DNA of 5,453 nucleotides from an uncultured Spirochaetaceae bacterium (lineage in GTDB: Bacteria; Spirochaetota; Spirochaetia; Treponematales; Treponemataceae). A program made the position numbers and the translations under genes. The notes below the pieces were generated by a model. It saw nothing but the letters and a program-made list of their open reading frames with translations, was not told the origin of the DNA and made no database searches. Positions within the stretch are counted from its first letter, which is position 1. Each line of letters starts with the position of its first letter. Shown here piece by piece: positions 1 to 4,594 of the stretch. Location of the stretch: NCBI GenBank assembly GCA_902796985.1, contig CADBRC010000201.1, positions 1 through 5,453 on the forward strand, in the 5' to 3' direction.

Positions 1-1
1 G

Positions 2-181
2 GGCGTGCATCTGGCGCTGCTCTTTTTGCAGATTAACGGTGAGAAGCTTGTGTATTCGCAAAAGGAGCTTTCCGACTTTGGTTTTGCCGTCGCCTCCGGC
101 GCGCTTTCCATGGAAGGGGTAAAAGACTGGCTTGTGGGGAAAGCAGCCGTGCCTCTACCAGCCCGTCTCATGGCAATGTAG
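2..181 (+). CDS. doc: Fic/Doc-family (death-on-curing) toxin, C-terminal part only
   Basis: Open frame entering from the left edge and ending at TAG 179-181; 59 residues are visible. The translation starts GVHLALLFLQINGEKL and continues with ELSDFGFAVASG and a final DWLVGK. This matches the end of Doc proteins: a helix after the Fic active site with an 'A..FL..NG..L' pattern, then 'EL....AVASG.....I..WL'. Doc toxins phosphorylate EF-Tu and are normally paired with a Phd antitoxin encoded just upstream. The Fic motif HPFxxGNKR and any antitoxin would lie outside the window, so activity cannot be judged. The last ~11 residues (AVPLPARLMAM) lie beyond the usual domain end and overlap the antisense 3' end of the ATPase remnant, so the natural C-terminus may have been replaced by rearrangement. 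Family call fairly sure; whether the gene is intact is unknown. Confidence 0.7.
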   Translation, partial: GVHLALLFLQINGEKLVYSQKELSDFGFAVASGALSMEGVKDWLVGKAAVPLPARLMAM

Positions 182-384
182 TCCTTCAGGCGGAACAGGG
201 CGTAGAGGGGCAGGCTCCACACCCTTGTGTCAGAGTTCGTGTTTAAGCCGACGTTTTTTAGCAAGCTTTTGAAGGCGAACCTGGGGGCAAATCTGCCGCA
301 CTGCCTGACTCCCAGTACGAGCATCGGCTTTCTGACAGGTTTATTCTTCCATTCCAGCAGCTTTGACAAATCCGTGCGTTCCAT
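169..384 (-). pseudogene. Internally deleted AAA (DUF4143-type) ATPase remnant
   Basis: The minus-strand ATG at 382-384 follows a good Shine-Dalgarno (AAAGGTGG, about 6 nt away) and reads MERTDLSKLLEWKNKPVRKP then MLVLGVRQCG. This is the typical start of AAA_14/DUF4143 ATPases, in which GxRQxGKT is the Walker A motif. Here the expected K-T is missing: right after GVRQCG the frame continues RFAPRFAFKSLLKNVG and, after a short linker, VWSLPLYALFRL. That resembles the C-terminal end of the same family ('..YAFR.S.KN.G.......S.PLYA.F'). So about 30 N-terminal and 35 C-terminal residues are joined in frame, and the whole nucleotide-binding core and DUF4143 domain (several hundred residues in intact members) are gone. 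No stop codon follows: the frame stays open to the left edge, antisense to the Doc gene. Non-functional as an ATPase; a short fusion peptide could still be made. The N-terminal match is strong, the C-terminal match moderate. Confidence 0.65.
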
Positions 385-407
385 GGTGACCCACCTTTCC
401 TCTGGGC

Positions 408-413
408 ATTATA
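408..413 (-). promoter_or_regulatory. Extended -10 box for the ATPase remnant
   Basis: On the minus strand the hexamer is a perfect TATAAT preceded by TGT, an extended -10 (TGnTATAAT). It lies 23 nt upstream of the ATG at 384, leaving room for the Shine-Dalgarno AAAGGTGG. No good -35 is seen at 16-18 nt, which an extended -10 can tolerate. The expression signals of the decayed gene therefore look intact. Confidence 0.6.
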
Positions 414-415
414 AC

Positions 416-433
416 ATTATTCGACCGAATAGT
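416..433. promoter_or_regulatory. Operator-like inverted repeat overlapping the leftward promoter
   Basis: ATTATTCGACCGAATAGT: half-sites TATTCG and CGAATA are perfect inverted repeats around a 2-nt AC spacer, and 7 of 8 positions match over the full 8-nt arms. It begins 2 nt from the leftward -10 box and covers its spacer and -35 region, where a dimeric repressor would block RNA polymerase. The regulator is not identifiable here. Confidence 0.4.
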
Positions 434-451
434 GTGATTACGATGCAAAAG

Positions 452-470
452 TGCGGACTGACAGTCTGCA
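452..470. promoter_or_regulatory. 19-bp operator-like palindrome upstream of the AMMECR1-fusion gene
   Basis: TGCGGACTGACAGTCTGCA is symmetric about A461, with 8 of 9 positions paired (only G455/T467 fails) and a perfect GACTG-A-CAGTC core. It ends 7 nt before the rightward -10 box (478-483) and covers the -35 region, a classic repressor or activator position. It differs in sequence from the dyad at 416-433, so two different regulators would be needed. Confidence 0.4.
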
Positions 471-474
471 AATG

Positions 475-483
475 TGCTATACT
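475..483 (+). promoter_or_regulatory. Extended -10 promoter of the AMMECR1-fusion gene
   Basis: TGCTATACT is an extended -10 (TGn followed by TATACT, one mismatch to TATAAT). The -35 is poor: CTGACA at 458-463 is a good hexamer but only 14 nt away. Transcription would start near 490, so the mRNA would begin at or within a few nt of the start codon (ATG 487, GTG 490 or ATG 496). It argues against the upstream in-frame GTG at 451. Confidence 0.55.
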
Positions 484-486
484 GAA

Positions 487-1989
487 ATGGTGAGCATGAA
501 GTCCATTTCCGCCCTGCTGTCCGCCCTCCTCGTGTGCGCCTGCCTTTGCCTGCCCGCGTGTACGCAGCTGGAGCGGCCCCTGTACTTCCTGCGCGACCGG
601 CACGCCTTAAGCTATGACGTGGTGCAGGAGTACTGCGGACAGACAGGATGCACGACCCTCGTGCTCTTTGACCGGCACAACGACGTCAGCGCGGATTCTT
701 CCATAATCCACAGCTATGACTGGGCGGGCCAGCTCGTGGACCGGGGCAGAGTCAGCGAGGTCTACTGGATTTGCCGGTCCTCGGCAGACGGACTGGAGCT
801 GGCCGCCAAACGGCGCTGGCTTGAAAAGAATACCGAAAACAAGAGCGAGGAGAACGCGCGCCGGGTGCTGGAGGCGTTCCACATACTGGACTTCCAGAGC
901 CTCAAGAAACTGCGTCTGAAAAAGCCCTACGCCGTCAGCGTAGATTTGGATCTGTACGACGCGGAGGAAGAAGAGGATCCGACGGCCTTCATCCGCAAAA
1001 CATGCACATTCCTGCGGACGGCCCGGTGCCCGCTCGTAACGGTCTGCCTCTCCGCCGCCTACCAGAAAAGCCCGGAGACAGCATGGCAGTATCTTGAAAC
1101 CTTTATGCAGAATGCCCCTGCCAAAGCAAACTGGCTCTTTACAAGCGGAGCTTTCGGCGAGAAGGAGGAAAGCCGGGAAGACATCGCGGCCTTTGACCGC
1201 TGGAAGGACGAGCCAGGGCTTTTCCAAGGCTACCGGTGCGGCTTCTACCGGGGTGCTTACCTCTGGCTGAACGCCCCGCCCGCCATACAGGAGCTTTTCG
1301 CCCGCAAGAGAGTCGCCGCTTACGCCCCGGATGACGGTATGACCGCCACAGTCCTGCAGGCCATGCAGGACCGGCGTGCACGAGAAACAGCACTTGTGCC
1401 CTACGCGCAAAAAGAGGAACTGGAGCAGCTGCACCGTACCGCGCTCGCAGCACTGGAAGCATATTTTTCCGGCAAGCCCCTCCCTCCCCCTCCCGCAAGC
1501 CGCTGCGCCTTCGATGATCCGCGGAGCCGGGGCATAGCCGTCCGCTACCGTACGGCAACAGAGGACCGGGGCTGCCTTGCCCTCTACTTCGGGCTGGATT
1601 TTGCCCGGGGAGACGCAGAAGCCGGAGCAGGATATGCGAGCTGGGAGGCCGCGCGGGACCCCCGCTACGACTACATCCGGCCCGAGGAATTGGACGGCCT
1701 TTTCATCAACATATCTCTTTTCTCATATTGGGAGCCGATGGCGGATTATGATGACTTCATTCCCGGGCTGGACTCCCTCCTGCTCGTCAATCCGGGAGCG
1801 GAGGATCCTTCCCGGCGGGAGACCCTCCTGCAGGCATCGCTCGCCCCGGAGCGGGGCTACACGAAGGAAGACTTCCTGCGCCGCCTGAGCCGCAAGGCCG
1901 GGCTGAACGCGGACGGCTACAAAGCCCCCGCAGTTAAATTCTACAAGGCAAAGACCGTCTCCTACACGGCAAAGGCCGTGGAAAGATAG
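487..1989 (+). CDS. Lipoprotein fusing a UPF0489/ureohydrolase-like domain to an AMMECR1 domain
   Basis: 500 residues from ATG 487; ATG 496 (MKSISALL...) gives the cleaner signal peptide and may be the true start. Residues 5-25 are a hydrophobic segment ending in LPAC, a plausible lipobox with lipidated Cys25, so the protein should be exported and membrane-anchored. Residues ~31-160 resemble UPF0489: LYFLRDRH followed by VLFDRHND, giving D62-x-H64-x-D66, then VSVDLDLYD with D153, D155 and D158. The DxHxD plus SxDxDxxD pair is the metal-binding pattern of arginase-like ureohydrolases. Residues ~310-493 match AMMECR1: a helix EELEQLHRTAL, the conserved RGC (361-363), ARDPRY (389-394), PEELDGLFINIS (399-410), then ERGYTKEDFL and KFYKAKTVSY near the end. 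AMMECR1 is of uncertain function and usually occurs with Memo and radical-SAM proteins, neither seen here. Substrate unknown. No Shine-Dalgarno; cca follows on the same strand. AMMECR1 call strong, N-terminal domain call moderate. Confidence 0.75.
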   Translation: MVSMKSISALLSALLVCACLCLPACTQLERPLYFLRDRHALSYDVVQEYCGQTGCTTLVLFDRHNDVSADSSIIHSYDWAGQLVDRGRVSEVYWICRSSADGLELAAKRRWLEKNTENKSEENARRVLEAFHILDFQSLKKLRLKKPYAVSVDLDLYDAEEEEDPTAFIRKTCTFLRTARCPLVTVCLSAAYQKSPETAWQYLETFMQNAPAKANWLFTSGAFGEKEESREDIAAFDRWKDEPGLFQGYRCGFYRGAYLWLNAPPAIQELFARKRVAAYAPDDGMTATVLQAMQDRRARETALVPYAQKEELEQLHRTALAALEAYFSGKPLPPPPASRCAFDDPRSRGIAVRYRTATEDRGCLALYFGLDFARGDAEAGAGYASWEAARDPRYDYIRPEELDGLFINISLFSYWEPMADYDDFIPGLDSLLLVNPGAEDPSRRETLLQASLAPERGYTKEDFLRRLSRKAGLNADGYKAPAVKFYKAKTVSYTAKAVER

Positions 1990-2015
1990 ACTTTCAGGCG
2001 ATTGTCCGTTATACT
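1987..2015 (+). promoter_or_regulatory. Promoter of cca overlapping the upstream stop codon
   Basis: TAGACT (1987-1992, 4 of 6 match to TTGACA, including the upstream TAG stop) and TATACT (2010-2015, 5 of 6) are separated by exactly 17 nt. Predicted start is near 2022, only about 4 nt before ATG 2026. No Shine-Dalgarno precedes ATG 2026 or the in-frame TTG 2002, which lies inside the promoter spacer. This suggests a nearly leaderless cca mRNA in addition to read-through from the upstream gene. Confidence 0.5.
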
Positions 2016-2025
2016 GTATCCCGCA

Positions 2026-3438
2026 ATGTTTTCTTCAGACAGGATTCGAATCCCTGACGAGCTTGTCAGGGTAAACAGAATTTTCAGTACGAACGGCTTC
2101 AAGGCATACCTGGTGGGCGGAGCCGTCCGGGACATATTTCTGGGGCGCGAGGGGCATGACTGGGACCTCGCGACTGACGCAACCCCGCAGCAGGTGATGA
2201 AAATATTCCGCTCCGTGATTCCCACGGGCATAGCCCACGGAACGGTGACAATCCGCATATTCGGCCATGAGATAGAAACGACGACTTTCCGCTCAGAAGC
2301 GGGCTACTCCGACGGCCGGCATCCTGACAGCGTAAGCTATGCCAAGACGATAGAGGAAGACCTGTCACGCCGGGACTTCACGATGAACGCAATTGCGGCT
2401 GACCTCGCAGACGGCAGAATAGTCGACCCCTACGACGGGCGGGCGGACATAAAGGCACGCCTCATCAGGACTGTCGGGAATCCCCTGGAGCGGTTCGGGG
2501 AGGACGGTTTGCGCCCGGTCAGGGCAATCCGATTCGCCTCCCAGCTCGACTTTTCTATAGAAGAAAGTACACATAAGGCCCTTTCCAATCCCGAAATTCT
2601 CAAGAAGACAGCCGGTGTCTCGGTGGAACGCTTCCGCGACGAGTGGTGCAAGGCCCTCCAGACGAAAAAGCCTTCCGCCGCCCTCAGCCTGCTGGAAGAA
2701 AGCGGCATCATGGCCCTGTTCATCCCGGAATTCACCCCCTGCCGGGGCTGTACCCAGGCAGACGCACGGGGGTTCCATGAATTTGACGTGGCAGACCACC
2801 TCTTCTACGCGACGGACGGCTCGCGGACGGTGGACTTTCCGCACGACTCCCTTGCGGTGACGCTCGCAGCCTTTTACCATGACATCGGCAAGCCCGAGGC
2901 ACGGACCACGGAAACCGTCGGCGGGAACGAGATTATCCACTTCCACGGGCACGAGTCCGTCTCCGAGGAGAAAGCCCGTGCGTCAATGACGCATCTGAAA
3001 TTCCCCAGGGCTATGATAGACAAGGTCTGCCACCTGGTAAAGGAACACATGTTCCACTACGAGGAAAACTGGTCGGATGCCGCAGTCCGCCGCTTTATCA
3101 TCCGGGTGGGCACAGAGAACTTCGATGACCTTATCGCGCTCCGCCTGTCCGACAACTACGGGCAGCACAACACCCCGATGGTCACAGGTTCGCCCGCGTT
3201 CAGGCTGCTCCTGGAGCTGCAGGACAGGGTACGGAAGGTGGAGGAATCAGAGACCGCCCTCTCACTCAAGGATCTCGCCGTCAAGGGCAGTGACCTCATG
3301 GCCATAGGCATACCTGCCGGGAAAGTCATGGGGACCATCCTCAAGGAGCTTTTCGAGACCGTAACCGACTCCCCTCAGATGAACAGCAAAGAAAAGCTTT
3401 TGCCGCTGGCAGGAAACATCTATAAAAATATGTTTTAA
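2026..3438 (+). CDS. cca: CCA-adding tRNA nucleotidyltransferase with HD domain
   Basis: 470 residues from ATG 2026. Builds or repairs the 3'-terminal CCA of tRNAs from CTP and ATP in the cytoplasm. The class II nucleotidyltransferase head is complete: YLVGGAVRD (28-36, GG and RD), then HDWDLATD with the metal-binding D45 and D47, then RRDFTMNA (115-122). Next come GLRPVRAIRFASQL and VERFRDE, the neck-region motifs that contact the base and tRNA. A C-terminal HD phosphohydrolase domain follows: FYHDIGKP with H285-D286, HFHGHE (305-310) and a later KEHM. HD-containing CCA enzymes of this type are common, and length is normal. Poly(A) polymerase (PcnB) or a split CC- or A-adding enzyme is the alternative; motifs alone do not separate them, but the HD domain and short length favour a CCA enzyme. 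An in-frame TTG at 2002 would add 8 residues but lies between the -35 and -10, so ATG 2026 is preferred. A weak terminator follows. Confidence 0.88.
   Translation: MFSSDRIRIPDELVRVNRIFSTNGFKAYLVGGAVRDIFLGREGHDWDLATDATPQQVMKIFRSVIPTGIAHGTVTIRIFGHEIETTTFRSEAGYSDGRHPDSVSYAKTIEEDLSRRDFTMNAIAADLADGRIVDPYDGRADIKARLIRTVGNPLERFGEDGLRPVRAIRFASQLDFSIEESTHKALSNPEILKKTAGVSVERFRDEWCKALQTKKPSAALSLLEESGIMALFIPEFTPCRGCTQADARGFHEFDVADHLFYATDGSRTVDFPHDSLAVTLAAFYHDIGKPEARTTETVGGNEIIHFHGHESVSEEKARASMTHLKFPRAMIDKVCHLVKEHMFHYEENWSDAAVRRFIIRVGTENFDDLIALRLSDNYGQHNTPMVTGSPAFRLLLELQDRVRKVEESETALSLKDLAVKGSDLMAIGIPAGKVMGTILKELFETVTDSPQMNSKEKLLPLAGNIYKNMF
2040..2071 (+). other. Two mutually exclusive hairpins at the start of cca, one T-arm-like
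   Basis: CAGGA-TTCGAAT-CCCTG (2040-2056) has the shape of a tRNA T-arm: a 5-nt stem (4 pairs, inner A-C mismatch) and a 7-nt TTCGAAT loop. CCCTGAC (2052-2058) can instead pair perfectly with GTCAGGG (2065-2071) around GAGCTT. The shared CCCTG means only one can form. GGATTCGAATCC (2042-2053) is also a perfect 12-bp DNA palindrome. The segment is codons 5-16 of cca, about 20-50 nt from the predicted mRNA 5' end. The structures are visible in the sequence; any regulatory role is inference. Confidence 0.35.
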
Positions 3439-3454
3439 CGCGTTTGCGGACGTT

Positions 3455-3480
3455 ACCTGCTTCCCCACGAGCAGGTTTTA
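3455..3480 (+). terminator. Weak rho-independent terminator after cca
   Basis: ACCTGC (3455-3460) pairs with GCAGGT (3471-3476), extendable inward by a T-A and a T-G pair, and is followed by TTTTA. It starts 17 nt after the cca stop codon. The stem is short and the U tract poor, so termination may be partial. Confidence 0.45.
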
Positions 3481-3487
3481 CTCATTG

Positions 3488-3493
3488 TATAGT
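3488..3493 (+). promoter_or_regulatory. Possible -10 box of the chagasin-like gene
   Basis: TATAGT, 62 nt upstream of the ATG, is the best -10-like hexamer between the cca terminator and the next gene. No convincing -35 is seen 16-18 nt upstream. The predicted start (~3500) would place the hairpin at 3496-3521 at the very 5' end of the leader. Confidence 0.3.
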
Positions 3494-3495
3494 GG

Positions 3496-3521
3496 GAATC
3501 CATGCCTTACGGTATGGCTTC
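3496..3521 (+). other. Leader hairpin upstream of the chagasin-like gene
   Basis: CCATGCC (3500-3506), loop TTAC, GGTATGG (3511-3517): seven pairs including one G-U. A further GAA/TTC of three pairs lies outside a single T-C mismatch. No U tract follows, so it is not a terminator. It could protect the 5' end of the transcript or bind a regulator. Confidence 0.35.
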
Positions 3522-3555
3522 ATGACAGAGCCTATTTAATGTACGGAGGCTAGTT

Positions 3556-3999
3556 ATGAAAAAAGCGGCTGTAGGAACAGTCCCCATCATCATGGCACTT
3601 CTTATTGCTTCATGCGCAAGCGGCAGGGTCGCGGGCGGAAGAAAGGTGCCGGTCCCGGAATCCCAGAAGGGAACGGGTATGGAGGCCGTGGAGAACGGAA
3701 ACACGGCGAGTATATCTTTCGATGCAAACGCGACCACAGGTTTTTCATGGGATTACGTCCTGGACGAGGAGGGAATCGTCGAGGAAAAATCCAGTGAATA
3801 TGTCAGCAAAAACCATCCGAAAGGAATGGTAGGATACGGCGGAAGACAGCAGTATACCTTCAAGGGTGTCCGGGAAGGAAGCACGACCGCAACCTTCATC
3901 TACCGCCGCCCTTGGGACGAATCCAGCACCGTTCACACGGTCAAGGTGGACCTGACGGTTGACAATGCGGGAAACGTCACTGTAGTGGACATACGCTAG
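3556..3999 (+). CDS. Chagasin-like (I42) cysteine protease inhibitor lipoprotein
   Basis: 147 residues. ATG 3556 is preceded by GGAGG (3545-3549) at 6 nt, a strong ribosome binding site. Residues 1-20 form a lipoprotein signal peptide: MKK, a hydrophobic stretch, and the lipobox IASC with lipidated Cys20. A ~25-residue linker rich in G, K and P leads to the inhibitor domain (~45-147). The three loops that wedge into papain-type (C1) proteases in the chagasin/ICP family are recognisable: NATTGFSW (58-65; consensus NPTTGF, proline changed to alanine), GYGG (93-96), and RRPW (117-120). The protein should sit in the membrane facing the periplasm or surface and could block host or self-made cysteine proteases; the target is not evident from the neighbours. 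It appears monocistronic, between a weak terminator upstream and a strong one downstream. Family call strong; inhibitory activity inferred. Confidence 0.85.
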   Translation: MKKAAVGTVPIIMALLIASCASGRVAGGRKVPVPESQKGTGMEAVENGNTASISFDANATTGFSWDYVLDEEGIVEEKSSEYVSKNHPKGMVGYGGRQQYTFKGVREGSTTATFIYRRPWDESSTVHTVKVDLTVDNAGNVTVVDIR

Positions 4000-4014
4000 G
4001 CCGACAGGAACAGC

Positions 4015-4044
4015 AGCGGCGGCTCTCCGGCCGCCGTTCTTCTT
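4015..4044 (+). terminator. Rho-independent terminator of the chagasin-like gene
   Basis: CGGCGGC (4017-4023), loop TCTCCG, GCCGCCG (4030-4036), then TTCTTCTT. The stem gains an A-U and a G-U pair from AG/TT at its base. It begins 15 nt after the stop codon. A longer imperfect stem (GGCCG at 3999-4003 with CGGCC at 4047-4051) could enclose it. Confidence 0.65.
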
Positions 4045-4090
4045 GCCGGCCCATGAAGAATCCAGTACAGAATGAGCCTGAAAGTGCGAT

Positions 4091-4123
4091 GTCCTAAGTC
4101 GCGCTATTGTAGCGACTTAGGAC
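4091..4123. repeat. Perfect 12-bp inverted repeat, first of a twin palindrome
   Basis: GTCCTAAGTCGC (4091-4102) is perfectly complementary to GCGACTTAGGAC (4112-4123) around a 9-nt centre. In an alternative register CGCTA/TAGCG pairs around TTG with a 2-nt bulge. Neither strand shows a U tract next to it, so it is a poor intrinsic terminator. It lies between convergent genes, 5 nt from a second inverted repeat. It could be a dispersed palindromic element or a transcription or processing barrier. Confidence 0.55.
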
Positions 4124-4128
4124 TCGAC

Positions 4129-4169
4129 GGCATCTCGAAAAATCGTTGAAAGCGAGTGTTCGAGATGCC
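4129..4169. repeat. Perfect 11-bp inverted repeat, second of a twin palindrome
   Basis: GGCATCTCGAA (4129-4139) is perfectly complementary to TTCGAGATGCC (4159-4169). The 19-nt centre can itself fold (TCGTT/AGCGA around GAA), giving a long hairpin. On the + strand it is followed by CTTTAATC, a weak U tract; none is present on the other strand. It starts 7 nt past the bactofilin stop codon and may end that transcript or protect its 3' end. Confidence 0.55.
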
Positions 4170-4175
4170 CTTTAA

Positions 4176-4589
4176 TCAGTTCGTCTTCATGACGAGGGCT
4201 TTCTTGAACTCATCGGAGGCGGACAAGAAAAGCTTGTCGTAGCAGTCAGCGGGGCTGTCCACCATGGACACGCTCCCGTCAAACTCCACATTGTCAGCAA
4301 TGCGCAGAGCAGAGGTCTTGATGTCGCCCCTGACAGAGCATCCCTTGCACAGCTCTACCCTGTCCCTGCCGTCTATGTCGCCCTCGACCTTGCCGTATAC
4401 AACGACGGATTTTGCCTTTATCCCGCTCACGTCACATTCGGCACCCTTGTTTATCTGGAGGTCACCGGTTGCCTCTATGGTTCCGGAGAATTTGCCGCTT
4501 ATAATCAGGGTATCAGTGAAGGAAAGTTCCCCTTCAAAAACCGTTCCCTCGCCGAATTCGGTCATGTTCGCACTGATGTCTTTTGCCAT
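4176..4589 (-). CDS. Bactofilin family cytoskeletal protein
   Basis: 137 residues from ATG 4589 to TGA 4178-4176. Bactofilins are nucleotide-independent, self-polymerising proteins that form membrane-associated filaments and scaffold cell-shape and envelope enzymes. The core (~12-110) shows the family's right-handed beta-helix repeats: VFEGELSFTDTLIISGKFSG, then IEATGDLQINKGAECDVSGI, KSVVVYGKVEGDIDGRDRVEL, SVRGDIKTSALRIADNVEFDG. Glycines recur at turns and short hydrophobic strands in between. The flanks are short (about 10 residues before, 25 after), so this is a minimal member, without transmembrane segment or peptidase fusion. The start lies 5 nt after the lnt stop codon, implying co-transcription; a -10-like TACAAT overlaps that stop. 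The Shine-Dalgarno is weak (AAGAG, close to the ATG). Family call strong. Confidence 0.88.
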   Translation of the reverse strand: MAKDISANMTEFGEGTVFEGELSFTDTLIISGKFSGTIEATGDLQINKGAECDVSGIKAKSVVVYGKVEGDIDGRDRVELCKGCSVRGDIKTSALRIADNVEFDGSVSMVDSPADCYDKLFLSASDEFKKALVMKTN

Positions 4590-4594
4590 ATCTC

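Noticed and set aside
451..486. GTG 451 as start of the AMMECR1-fusion gene
   Set aside because: It would place the -10 box and palindrome inside the coding region and add 12 residues before the signal peptide with no ribosome binding site.
227..493. 88-codon open frame on the plus strand
   Set aside because: Opposite the ATPase remnant, runs through both promoters, and its translation matches nothing recognised.
607..1434. 275-codon open frame on the minus strand
   Set aside because: Antisense to the AMMECR1-fusion gene; GC-rich DNA yields long shadow frames, and the translation shows no recognisable family.
2040..2071. tRNA gene or tRNA-derived attachment site, suggested by the T-arm-like TTCGAAT motif
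   Set aside because: No matching acceptor strand, anticodon or D arm upstream, no CCA or discriminator downstream, and the bases encode conserved CCA-enzyme N-terminal sequence.
2365..2952. 195-codon open frame on the minus strand
   Set aside because: Lies wholly antisense to cca, whose motifs are clear across the same bases; no family resemblance.
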